Below are positions 36,201 to 49,637 of a stretch of DNA of 54,389 bases, piece by piece. The DNA comes from Liolophura sinensis. Lineage: Eukaryota > Mollusca > Polyplacophora > Chitonida > Chitonidae. The stretch's first letter is position 1, and each line of letters begins with the position of its first letter. The position numbers and the translations under genes were made by a program. Below the pieces are notes generated by a model. That model was not told the DNA's origin. It was given only the letters and a program-made list of their open reading frames with translations, and did not search any database. Location of the stretch: contig NW_027018224.1 in the NCBI RefSeq assembly GCF_032854445.1, forward strand, positions 1 to 54,389. The letters run 5' to 3'.

Positions 36201-39200
36201 GCGCATCTTTTGGCACCTTATTGATGTGGGTCAGTGTTCAATTGTACTTTTTACAGCAGACTGTATCAAGTACCTTGTGTTTTTTATATAAAAATGGTGT
36301 GGTTTTTCTACATGTAGATAAAGAGATTAAGTTAATCTTCGACTTAGAAGTAAGACATTTGTTGGGTGAGTTAAATGGGCTTGGCCCAAAGATTTGACAT
36401 CTTCTGGGCTACCGAAGGGCACATAACTTATAATCAAAAGTTGAATATAGTAATGACCAGTCGCGATGGTACATAGTACATGTAGCCGATTTCAAATAGC
36501 AAAAGGACCAGGGAAAAATCCAAAAGTGGAAAAAATGCTCCAATGCTGCTGGTAAGAGGCTAATCCGACGTATTTTGTGACGAGAAATGGAATGGTGCAA
36601 ACCGCGTTGCTCTCCGACTAATACTTTTGGCTGTAGCCACAATTGAATCATCATTTATGTCAAAATCACGTGCCCAGCAACGGCTCTTACTCCATGGAAA
36701 CCAAGAAAATTTACAATTTTTCAACACCTGGAGATGCCTGGCCCAATTGCGCATCTTTTGGCACCTTATTGATGTGGGTCAGTGTTCAATTGTACTTTTT
36801 ACAGCAGACTGTATCAAGTACCTTGTGTTTTTTATATAAAAATGGTGTGGTTTTTCTACATGTAGATAAAGACATTGAGTTTATCTTCGACTCAGAAGTA
36901 AGACATTTGCTGGGTGAGTTAAATGGGCTTGGCCCAAAGATTTGACGTCTTCTGGGCTACCGAAGGGCACATAACTTATAATCAAAAGTTGAATATAGTA
37001 ATGACCAGTCGCGATGGTACATAGTACATGTAGCCGATTTCAATTAGCAAAAGGACCAGGCAAAAATCCAAAAGTGAAAAAAATGTTCCAATGCTGCTGG
37101 TAAGAGGCTAATCCGACGTATTTTGTGACGAGAAATCGAATGGTGCAAACCGCGTTGCTCTCCGACCAATACTTTTGGCTGTAGCCACAATTGAATGATC
37201 AATTATGTCAAAATCACGTGCCCAGCAACGGCTCTTACTCCATGGAAACCAAGGAAATTTACAATTTTTCAACAACTGGAGATGCCTGGCCCAATTGCGC
37301 ATCTTTTGGCACCTTATTGATGTGGGTCAGTGTTCAATTGTACTTTTTACAGCAGACTCTATTAAGTATCTTGTGGTTTTTATTTAAAAATGGTGTGGTT
37401 TTTCTACATGTAGATAAAGACATTGAGTTTATCTTCGACTTAGAAGTAAGACATTTGCTGGGTGAGTTAAATTTGCTTGGCCCAAAGATTTGACGTCTTC
37501 TGGGCTACGGAAGGGCACGTAACTTATAATCAAAAGTTGAATATAGTAATGACCATTCGGGATGGTACATAGTACATGTAGCCGATTTCAATTAGCAAAA
37601 GGACCAGGCAAAAATCCAAAAGTGGAAAAAATGTTCCAATGCTGCTGGTAAGAGGCTAATCCGACGTATTTTGTGACGAGAAATCGAATTTTGCAAACCG
37701 CGTTGCTCTCCGACCAATACTTTTGGCTGTAGCCACAATTGAATCATCATTTATGTCAAAATCACGTGCCCAGCAACGGCTCTTACTCCATTGAAACCAA
37801 GGAAATTTCCAATATTTCAACAACTGGAGATGCCTGACCCAATTGCGCATCTTTTGGCACCTTATTGATGTGGGTCAGTGTTCAATTGTACTTTTTACAG
37901 CAGACTGTATCAAGTACCTTGTGTTTTTTATATAAAAATGGTGTGGTTTTTCTACATGTAGATAAAGACATTGAGTTTATCTTCGACTTAGAAGTAAGAC
38001 ATTTGCTGGGTGAGTTAAATGGGCTTGGCCCAAAGATTTGACGTCTTCTGGGCTACCGAAGGGCACATAACTTATTATCAAAAGTTGAATATAGTAATGA
38101 CCAGTCGCGATGGTACATAGTACATGTAGCCGATTTCAATTAGCAAAAGGACCAGGCAAAAATCCAAAAGTGGAAAAAATGTTCCAATGCTGCTGGTAAG
38201 AGGCTAATCCGACGTGTTTTGTGACGAGAAATCGAATGGTGCAAACCGCGTTGCTCTCCGACCAATACTTTTGGCTGTAGCCACAATTGAATCATAATTT
38301 ATGTCAAAATCACGTGCCCAGCAACGGCTCTTTCTCCATGGAAACCAAGGAAATTTGCAATTTTTCAACACCTGGAGATGCCTGACCCAATTGCGCATCT
38401 TTTGGCACCTTATTGATGTGGGTCAGTGTTCAATTGTACTTTTTACAGCAGACTGTATCAAGTACCTTGTGTTTTTTATATAAAAATGGTGTGGTTTTTC
38501 TACATGTAGATAAAGACATTGAGTTTATCTTCGACTTAGAAGTAAGACATTTGCTGGGTGAGTTAAATGGGCTTGGCCCAAAGATTTGACGTCTTCTGGG
38601 CTACCGAAGGGCACATAACTTATAATCAAAAGTTGAATATAGTAATGACCAGTCGCGATGGTACATACTAGCCGATTTCAATTAGCAAAAGGACCAGGGA
38701 AAAATCCAAAAGTGGAAAAAATGCTCCAATGCTGCTGGTAAGAGGCTAATCCGACGTATTTTGTGACGAGAAATCGAATGGTGCAAACCGCGTTGCTCTC
38801 CGACCAATACTTTTGGCTGTAGCCACAATTGAATCATCATTTATGTCAAAATCACGTGCCCAGCAACGGCTCTTACTCCATTGAAACCAAGGAAATTTCC
38901 AATTTTTCAACACCTGGAGATGCCTGACCCAATTGCGCATCTTTTGGCACCTTATTGATGTGGGTCAGTGTTCAATTGTACTTTTTACAGCAGACTGTAT
39001 CAAGTACCTTGTGTTTTTTATATAAAAATGGTGTGGTTTTTCTACATGTAGATAAAGAGATTAAGTTTATCTTCGACTTAGAAGTAAGACATTTGCTGGG
39101 TGAGTTAAATGGGCTTGGCCCAAAGATTTGACGTCTTCTGGGCTACCGAAGGGCACATAACTTATAATCAAAAGTTGAATATAGTAATGACCAGTCGCGA

Positions 39201-42200
39201 TGGTACATAGTAGCCGATTTCAATTAGCAAAAGGACCAGGGAAAAATCCAAAAGTGGAAAAAATGCTCCAATGCTGCTGGTAAGAGGCTAATCCGACGTA
39301 TTTTGTGACGAGAAATCAAATGGTGCAAACCGCGTTGCTCTCCGACCAATACTTTTGGCTGTAGCCACAATTGAATCATCATTTATGTCAAAATCACGTG
39401 CCCAGCAACGGCTCTTACTCCATTGAAACCAAGGAAATTTACAATTTTTCAACACCTGGAGATGCCTGACCCAATTGCGCATCTTTTGGCACCTTATTGA
39501 TGTGGGTCAGTGTTCAATTGTACTTTTTACAGCAGACTGTATCAAGTACCTTGTGTTTTTTATATAAAAATGGTGTGGTTTTTCTACATGTAGATAAAGA
39601 GATTAAGTTAATCTTCGACTTAGAAGTAAGACATTTGCTGGGTGAGTTAAATGGGCTTGGCCCAAAGATTTGACATCTTCTGGGCTACCGAAGGGCACAT
39701 AACTTATAATCAAAAGTTGAATATAGTAATGACCAGTCGCGATGGTACATAGTACATGTAGCCGATTTCAATTAGCAAAAGGACCAGGCAAAAATCCAAA
39801 AGTGGAAAAAATGCTCCAATGCTGCTGGTAAGAGGCTAATCCGACGTATTTTGTGACGAGAAATCGAATGGTGCAAACCGCGTTGCTCTCCGACTAATAC
39901 TTTTGGCTGTAGCCGCAATTGAATCATCATTTATGTCAAAATCACGTGCCCAGCAACGGCTCTTACTCCATGGAAACCAAGAAAATTTACAATTTTTCAA
40001 CAACTGGAGATGCCTGGCCCAATTGCGCATCTTTTGGCACCTTATTGATGTGGGTCAGTGTTCAATTGTACTTTTTACAGCAGACTGTATCAAGTACCTT
40101 GTGTTTTTTTATATAAAAATGGTGTGGTTTTTCTACATGTAGATAAAGACATTGAGTTTATCTTCGACTTAGAAGTAAGACATTTGCTGGGTGAGTTAAA
40201 TGGGCTTGGCCCAAAGATTTGACGTCTTCTGGGCTACCGAAGGGCACATAACTTATAATCAAAAGTTGAATATAGTAATGACCAGTCGCGATGGTACATA
40301 GTACATGTAGCCGATTTCAATTAGCAAAAGGACCAGGCAAAAATCCAAAAGTGGAAAAAATGTTCCAATGCTGCTGGTAAGAGGCTAATCCGACGTATTT
40401 TGTGACGAGAAATCGAATGGTGCAAACCGCGTTGCTCTCCGACCAATACTTTTGGCTGTAGCCACAATTGAATGATCAATTATGTCAAAATCACGTGCCC
40501 AGCAACGGCTCTTACTCCATGGAAACCAAGGAAATTTACAATTTTTCAACACCTGGAGATGCCTGGCCCAATTGCGCATCTTTTGGCACCTTATTGATGT
40601 GGGTCAGTGTTCAATTGTACTTTTTACAGCAGACTCTATTAAGTATCTTGTGGTTTTTATTTAAAAATGGTGTGGTTTTTCTACATGTAGATAAAGACAT
40701 TGAGTTTATCTTCGACTTAGAAGTAAGACATTTGCTGGGTGAGTTATATTTGCTTGGCCCAAAGATTTGACGTCTTCTGGGCTACGGAAGGGCACGTAAC
40801 TTATAATCAAAAGTTGAATATAGTAATGACCAGTCGCGATGGTACATAGTACATGTAGCCGATTTCAATTAGCAAAAGGACCAGGCAAAAATCCAAAAGT
40901 GGAAAAAATGTTCCAGTGCTGCTGGTAAGAGGCTAATCCGACGTATTTTGTGACGAGAAATCGAATGGTGCAAACCGCGTTGCTCTCCGACCAATACTTT
41001 TGGCTGTAGCCACAATTGAATCATCATTTATGTCAAAATCACGTGCCCAGCAACGGCTCTTACTCCATTGAAACCAAGGAAATTTCCAATATTTCAACAA
41101 CTGGAGATGCCTGACCCAATTGCGCATCTTTTGGCACCTTATTGATGTGGGTCAGTGTTCAATTGTACTTTTTACAGCAGACTGTATCAAGTACCTTGTG
41201 TTTTTTATATAAAAATGGTGTGGTTTTTCTACATGTTGATAAAGACATTGAGTTTATCTTCGACTTAGAAGTAAGACATTTGCTGGGTGAGTTAAATGGG
41301 CTTGGCCCAAAGATTTGACGTCTTCTGGGCTACCGAAGGGCACATAACTTATAATCAAAAGTTGAATATAGTAATGACCAGTCGCGATGGTACATAGTAC
41401 ATGTAGCCGATTTCAATTAGCAAAAGGACCAGGCAAAAATCCAAAAGTGGAAAAAATGTTCCAATGCTGCTGGTAAGAAGCTAATCCGACGTATTTTGTG
41501 ACGAGAAATCGAATGGTGCAAACCGCGTTGCTCTCCGACCAATACTTTTGGCTGTAGCCACAATTGAATCATCATTTATGTCAAAATCACGTGCCCAGCA
41601 ACGGCTCTTACTCCATTGAAACCAAGGAAATTTCCAATATTTCAACAACTGGAGATGCCTGACCCAATTGCGCATCTTTTGGCACCTTATTGATGTGGGT
41701 CAGTGTTCAATTGTACTTTTTACAGCAGACTGTATCAAGTACCTTGTGTTTTTTATATAAAAATGGTGTGGTTTTTCTACATGTAGATAAAGACATTGAG
41801 TTTATCTTCGACTTAGAAGTAAGACATTTGCTGGGTGAGTTAAATGGGCTTGGCCCAAAGATTTGACGTCTTCTGGGCTACCGAAGGGCACATAACTTAT
41901 AATCAAAAGTTGAATATAGTAATGACCAGTCGCGATGGTACATAGTACATGTAGCCGATTTCAATTAGCAAAAGGACCAGGCAAAAATCCAAAAGTGGAA
42001 AAAATGCTCCAATGCTGCTGGTAAGAGGCTAATCCGACGTATTTTGTGACGAGAAATCGAATGGTGCAAACCGCGTTGCTCTCCGACTAACACTTTTGGC
42101 TGTAGCCACAATTGAATCATCATTTATGTCAAAATCACGTGCCCAGCAACGGCTCTTACTCCATGGAAACCAAGAAAATTTACAATTTTTCAACAACTGG

Positions 42201-44060
42201 AGATGCCTGGCTCAATTGCGCATCTTTTGGCACCTTATTGATGTGGGTCAGTGTTCAATTGTACTTTTTACAGCAGACTGTATCAAGTACCTTGTGTTTT
42301 TTTATATAAAAATGGTGTGGTTTTTCTACATGTAGATAAAGACATTGAGTTTATCTACGACTTAGAAGTAAGACATTTGCTGGGTGAGTTAAATGGGCTT
42401 GGCCCAAAGATTTGACGTCTTCTGGGCTACCGAAGGGCACATAACTTATAATCAAAAGTTGAATATAGTAATGACCAGTCGCGATGGTACATAGTACATG
42501 TAGCCGATTTCAATTAGCAAAAGGACCAGGCAAAAATCCAAAAGTGGAAAAAATGTTCCAATGCTGCTGGTAAGAGGCTAATCCGACGTATTTTGTGACG
42601 AGAAATCGAATGGTGCAAACCGCGTTGCTCTCCGACCAATACTTTTGGCTGTAGCCACAATTGAATGATCAATTATGTCAAAATCACGTGCCCAGCAACG
42701 GCTCTTACTCCATGGAAACCAAGGAAATTTACAATTTTTCAACACCTGGAGATGCCTGGCCCAATTGCGCATCTTTTGGCACCTTATTGATGTGGGTCAG
42801 TGTTCAATTGTACTTTTTACAGCAGACTCTATTAAGTATCTTGTGGTTTTTATTTAAAAATGGTGTGGTTTTTCTACATGTAGATAAAGACATTGAGTTT
42901 ATCTTCGACTTAGAAGTAAGACATTTGCTGGGTGAGTTATATTTGCTTGGCCCAAAGATTTGACGTCTTCTGGGCTACGGAAGGGCACGTAACTTATAAT
43001 CAAAAGTTGAATATAGTAATGACCAGTCGCGATGGTACATAGTACATGTAGCCGATTTAAATTAGCAAAAGGACCAGGCAAAAATCCAAAAGTGGAAAAA
43101 ATGTTCCAGTGCTGCTGGTAAGAGGCTAATCCGACGTATTTTGTGACGAGAAATCGAATGGTGCAAACCGCGTTGCTCTCCGACCAATACTTTTGGCTGT
43201 AGCCACAATTGAATCATCATTTATGTCAAAATCACGTGCCCAGCAACGGCTCTTACTCCATTGAAACCAAGGAAATTTCCAATATTTCAACAACTGGAGA
43301 TGCCTGACCCAATTGCGCATCTTTTGGCACCTTATTGATGTGGGTCAGTGTTCAATTGTACTTTTTACAGCAGACTGTATCAAGTACCTTGTGTTTTTTA
43401 TATAAAAATGGTGTGGTTTTTCTACATGTAGATAAAGACATTGAGTTTATCTTCGACTTAGAAGTAAGACATTTGCTGGGTGAGTTAAATGGAAATGGGC
43501 TTGGCCCAAAGATTTGACGTCTTCTGGGCTACCGAAAGGGCACATAACTTATATCAAAAGTTGAATATAGTAATGACCAGTCGCGATGGTACATAGTACA
43601 TGTAGCCGATTTCAATTAGCAAAAGGACCAGGCAAAAATCCAAAGTGGAAAAATGTTCCAATGCTGCTGGAAAGAAGCTAATCCGACGTATTTTGTAACG
43701 AGAAATCGAATGGTGCAAACCGCGTTGCTCTCCGACCAATACTTTTGGCTGTAGCCACAATTGAATCATCATTTATGTCAAAATCACGTGCCCAGCAACG
43801 GCTCTTACTCATTGAAACCAAGGAAATTTCCAATATTTCAACAACTGGAGATGCCTGACCCAATTGCGCATCTTTTGGCACCTTATTGATGTGGGTCAGT
43901 GTTCAATTGTACTTTTTACAGCAGACTGTATCAAGTACCTTGTGTTTTTTATATAAAAATGGTGTGGTTTTTCTACATGTAGATAAAGACATTGAGTTTA
44001 TCTTCGACTTAGAAGTAAGACATTTGCTGGGTGAGTTAAATGGGCTTGGCCCAAAGATTT

Positions 44061-44076
44061 GACATCTTAGTAATGA
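44061..44076 (+). other. 45-bp deletion junction (HOR copy 2)
   Basis: The junction is identical to the one at 33172/33173 and lies 10,896 bp downstream, in the equivalent c unit. No other unit in the window has it. It is one of the strongest markers that the two 20-unit blocks are copies. Confidence 0.95.
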
Positions 44077-45265
44077 CCAGTCGCGATGGTACATAGTACA
44101 TGTAGCCGATTTCAATAGCAAAAGGACCAGGGAAAAATCCAAAAGTGGAAAAAATGCTCCAATGATGCTGGTAAGAGGCTAATCCGACGTATTTTGTGAC
44201 GAGAAATCGAATGGTGCAAACCGCGTTGCTCTCCGACCAATACTTTTGGCTGTAGCCACAACTGAATCATCATTTATGTCAAAATCACGTGCCCAGCAAC
44301 GGCTCTTACTCCATGGAAACCAAGAAAATTTACAATTTTTCAACAACTGGAGATGCCTGGCCCAATTGCGCATCTTTGCACCTTATTGATGTGGGTCAGT
44401 GTTCAATTGTACTTTTTACAGCAGACTGTATCAAGTACCTTGTGTTTTTTATATAAAAATGGTGTGGTTTTTCTACATGTAGATAAAGACATTGAGTTTA
44501 TCTTCGACTTAGAAGTAAGACATTTGCTGGGTGAGTTAAATGGGCTTGGCCAAAGATTTGACGTCTTCTGGGCTACCGAAGGGCACATAACTTATTATCA
44601 AAAGTTGAATATAGTAATGACCAGTCGCGATGGTACATAGTACATGTAGCCGATTTCAATTAGCAAAAGGACCAGGCAAAAATCCAAAAGTGGAAAAAAT
44701 GCTCCAGTGCTGCTGGTAAGAAGCTAATCCGACGTGTTTTGTGACGAGAAATCGAATGGTGCAAACCGCGTTGCTCTCCGACCAATACTTTTGGCTGTAG
44801 CCACAATTGAATCATAATTTATGTCAAAATCACGTGCCCAGCAACGGCTCTTTCTCCATGGAAACCAAGGAAATTTGCAATTTTTCAACACCTGGAGATG
44901 CCTGACCCAATTGCGCATCTTTTGGCACCTTATTGATGTGGGTCAGTGTTCAATTGTACTTTTTACAGCAGACTGTATCAAGTACCTTGTGTTTTTTATA
45001 TAAAAATGATGTGGTTTTTCTACATGTAGATAAAGACATTGAGTTTATCTTCGACTTAGAAGTAAGACATTTGCTGGGTGAGTTAAATGGGCTTGGCCCA
45101 AAGATTTGACGTCTTCTGGGCTACCGAAGGGCACATAACTTATAATCAAAAGTTGAATATAGTAATGACCAGTCGCGATGGTACATACTAGCCGATTTCA
45201 ATTAGCAAAAGGACCAGGGAAAAATCCAAAAGTGGAAAAAATGCTCCAATGCTGCTGGTAAGAGG

Positions 45266-48200
45266 CTAATCCGACGTATTTTGTGACGAGAAATCGAATG
45301 GTGCAAACCGCGTTGCTCTCCGACCAATACTTTTTGGCTGTAGCCACAATTGAATCATCATTTATGTCAAAATCACGTGCCCAGCAACGGCTCTTACTCC
45401 ATTGAAACCAAGGAAATTTCCAATTTTTCAACACCTGGAGATGCCTGACCCAATTGCGCATCTTTTGGCACCTTATTGATGTGGGTCAGTGTTCAATTGT
45501 ACTTTTTACAGCAGACTGTATCAAGTACCTTGTGTTTTTTATATAAAAATGGTGTGGTTTTTCTACATGTAGATAAAGAGATTAAGTTTATCTTCGACTT
45601 AGAAGTAAGACATTTGCTGGGTGAGTTAAATGGGCTTGGCCCAAAGATTTGACATCTTCTGGGCTACCGAAGGGCACATAACTTATAATCAAAAGTTGAA
45701 TATAGTAATGACCAGTCGCGATGGTACATAGTACATGTAGCCGATTTCAATTAGCAAAAGGACCAGGGAAAAATCCAAAAGTGGAAAAAATGCTCCAATG
45801 CTGCTGGTAGAGGCTAATCCGACGTATTTTGTGACGAGAAATCGAATGGTGCAAACCGCGTTGCTCTCCGACTAATACTTTTGGCTGTAGCCACAATTGA
45901 ATCATCATTTATGTCAAAATCACGTGCCCAGCAACGGCTCTTACTCCATGGAAACCAAGAAAATTTACAATTTTTCAACAACTGGAGATGCCTGGCCCAA
46001 TTGCGCATCTTTTGGCACCTTATTGATGTGGGTCAGTGTTCAATTGTACTTTTTACAGCAGACTGTATCAAGTACCTTGTGTTTTTTATATAAAAATGAT
46101 GTGGTTTTTCTACATGTAGATAAAGACATTGAGTTTATCTTCGACTTAGAAGTAAGACATTTGCTGGGTGAGTTAAATGGGCTTGGCCCAAAGATTTGAC
46201 GTCTTCTGGGCTACCGAAGGGCACATAACTTATTATCAAAAGTTGAATATAGTAATGACCAGTCGCGATGGTACATAGTACATGTAGCCGATTTCAATTA
46301 GCAAAAGGACCAGGCAAAAATCCAAAAGTGGAAAAAATGTTCCAGTGCTGCTGGTAAGAGGCTAATCCGACGTGTTTTGTGACGAGAAATCGAATGGTGC
46401 AAACCGCGTTGCTCTCCGACCAATACTTTTGGCTGTAGCCACAATTGAATCATAATTTATGTCAAAATCACGTGCCCAGCAACGGCTCTTTCTCCATGGA
46501 AACCAAGGAAATTTGCAATTTTTCAACACCTGGAGATGCCTGACCCAATTGCGCATCTTTTGGCACCTTATTGATGTGGGTCAGTGTTCAATTGTACTTT
46601 TTACAGCAGACTGTATCAAGTACCTTGTGTTTTTTATATAAAAATGGTGTGGTTTTTCTACATGTAGATAAAGACATTGAGTTTATCTTCGACTTAGAAG
46701 TAAGACATTTGCTGGGTGAGTTAAATGGGCTTGGCCCAAAGATTTGACGTCTTCTGGGCTACCGAAGGGCACATAACTTATAATCAAAAGTTGAATATAG
46801 TAATGACCAGTCGCGATGGTACATAGTAGCCGATTTCAATTAGCAAAAGGACCAGGGAAAAATCCAAAAGTGGAAAAAATGCTCCAATGCTGCTGGTAAG
46901 AGGCTAATCCGACGTATTTTGTGACGAGAAATCAAATGGTGCAAACCGCGTTGCTCTCCGACCAATACTTTTGGCTGTAGCCACAATTGAATCATCATTT
47001 ATGTCAAAATCACGTGCCCAGCAACGGCTCTTACTCCATTGAAACCAAGGAAATTTACAATTTTTCAACACCTGGAGATGCCTGACCCAATTGCGCATCT
47101 TTTGGCACCTTATTGATGTGGGTCAGTGTTCAATTGTACTTTTTACAGCAGACTGTATCAAGTACCTTGTGTTTTTTATATAAAAATGGTGTGGTTTTTC
47201 TACATGTAGATAAAGAGATTAAGTTAATCTTCGACTTAGAAGTAAGACATTTGTTGGGTGAGTTAAATGGGCTTGGCCCAAAGATTTGACATCTTCTGGG
47301 CTACCGAAGGGCACATAACTTATAATCAAAAGTTGAATATAGTAATGACCAGTCGCGATGGTACATAGTACATGTAGCCGATTTCAAATAGCAAAAGGAC
47401 CAGGGAAAAATCCAAAAGTGGAAAAAATGCTCCAATGCTGCTGGTAAGAGGCTAATCCGACGTATTTTGTGACGAGAAATGGAATGGTGCAAACCGCGTT
47501 GCTCTCCGACTAATACTTTTGGCTGTAGCCACAATTGAATCATCATTTATGTCAAAATCACGTGCCCAGCAACGGCTCTTACTCCATGGAAACCAAGAAA
47601 ATTTACAATTTTTCAACACCTGGAGATGCCTGGCCCAATTGCGCATCTTTTGGCACCTTATTGATGTGGGTCAGTGTTCAATTGTACTTTTTACAGCAGA
47701 CTGTATCAAGTACCTTGTGTTTTTTATATAAAAATGGTGTGGTTTTTCTACATGTAGATAAAGACATTGAGTTTATCTTCGACTCAGAAGTAAGACATTT
47801 GCTGGGTGAGTTAAATGGGCTTGGCCCAAAGATTTGACGTCTTCTGGGCTACCGAAGGGCACATAACTTATAATCAAAAGTTGAATATAGTAATGACCAG
47901 TCGCGATGGTACATAGTACATGTAGCCGATTTCAATTAGCAAAAGGACCAGGCAAAAATCCAAAAGTGAAAAAAATGTTCCAATGCTGCTGGTAAGAGGC
48001 TAATCCGACGTATTTTGTGACGAGAAATCGAATGGTGCAAACCGCGTTGCTCTCCGACCAATACTTTTGGCTGTAGCCACAATTGAATGATCAATTATGT
48101 CAAAATCACGTGCCCAGCAACGGCTCTTACTCCATGGAAACCAAGGAAATTTACAATTTTTCAACAACTGGAGATGCCTGGCCCAATTGCGCATCTTTTG

Positions 48201-49637
48201 GCACCTTATTGATGTGGGTCAGTGTTCAATTGTACTTTTTACAGCAGACTCTATTAAGTATCTTGTGGTTTTTATTTAAAAATGGTGTGGTTTTTCTACA
48301 TGTAGATAAAGACATTGAGTTTATCTTCGACTTAGAAGTAAGACATTTGCTGGGTGAGTTAAATTTGCTTGGCCCAAAGATTTGACGTCTTCTGGGCTAC
48401 GGAAGGGCACGTAACTTATAATCAAAAGTTGAATATAGTAATGACCATTCGGGATGGTACATAGTACATGTAGCCGATTTCAATTAGCAAAAGGACCAGG
48501 CAAAAATCCAAAAGTGGAAAAAATGTTCCAATGCTGCTGGTAAGAGGCTAATCCGACGTATTTTGTGACGAGAAATCGAATTTTGCAAACCGCGTTGCTC
48601 TCCGACCAATACTTTTGGCTGTAGCCACAATTGAATCATCATTTATGTCAAAATCACGTGCCCAGCAACGGCTCTTACTCCATTGAAACCAAGGAAATTT
48701 CCAATATTTCAACAACTGGAGATGCCTGACCCAATTGCGCATCTTTTGGCACCTTATTGATGTGGGTCAGTGTTCAATTGTACTTTTTACAGCAGACTGT
48801 ATCAAGTACCTTGTGTTTTTTATATAAAAATGGTGTGGTTTTTCTACATGTAGATAAAGACATTGAGTTTATCTTCGACTTAGAAGTAAGACATTTGCTG
48901 GGTGAGTTAAATGGGCTTGGCCCAAAGATTTGACGTCTTCTGGGCTACCGAAGGGCACATAACTTATTATCAAAAGTTGAATATAGTAATGACCAGTCGC
49001 GATGGTACATAGTACATGTAGCCGATTTCAATTAGCAAAAGGACCAGGCAAAAATCCAAAAGTGGAAAAAATGTTCCAATGCTGCTGGTAAGAGGCTAAT
49101 CCGACGTGTTTTGTGACGAGAAATCGAATGGTGCAAACCGCGTTGCTCTCCGACCAATACTTTTGGCTGTAGCCACAATTGAATCATAATTTATGTCAAA
49201 ATCACGTGCCCAGCAACGGCTCTTTCTCCATGGAAACCAAGGAAATTTGCAATTTTTCAACACCTGGAGATGCCTGACCCAATTGCGCATCTTTTGGCAC
49301 CTTATTGATGTGGGTCAGTGTTCAATTGTACTTTTTACAGCAGACTGTATCAAGTACCTTGTGTTTTTTATATAAAAATGGTGTGGTTTTTCTACATGTA
49401 GATAAAGACATTGAGTTTATCTTCGACTTAGAAGTAAGACATTTGCTGGGTGAGTTAAATGGGCTTGGCCCAAAGATTTGACGTCTTCTGGGCTACCGAA
49501 GGGCACATAACTTATAATCAAAAGTTGAATATAGTAATGACCAGTCGCGATGGTACATACTAGCCGATTTCAATTAGCAAAAGGACCAGGGAAAAATCCA
49601 AAAGTGGAAAAAATGCTCCAATGCTGCTGGTAAGAGG
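45266..49637 (+). repeat. 8-unit sub-repeat (4372 bp), copy 1: e a d f a' b' c' d
   Basis: This is part of HOR copy 2. Its units recur 4367-4373 bp downstream in the same order. Shared rare features are ctggtagagg before the a unit, aaaaatgatgtgg in the a unit, gaaatcaaatgg and tttgttgggtg in the f unit, gaaatggaatgg and gactcagaag in a', and gaattttgc in c'. The equivalent run in HOR copy 1 is 34374-38745, also 4372 bp. Confidence 0.9.

Larger units (their letters stand above)
28392..39287 (+). repeat. 20-unit higher-order repeat, copy 1 (10.9 kb)
   Basis: Unit order and starts: f28392 a28940 b29489 c30037 c30585 a31133 b31685 c32231 c32780 a33284 d33832 e34374 a34921 d35470 f36012 a'36560 b'37108 c'37656 d38204 e38746. 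Equivalent units recur 10,892-10,896 bp downstream. Private changes shared with copy 2 include gaaatcaaatgg (about 28418), ctacatgttg (30334), gactaacac (about 31190), tatctacgac (about 31460), gatttaaattag (about 32159), a 45-bp deletion (33172), accattcggg (about 37552) and gaattttgc (about 37686). Confidence 0.93.
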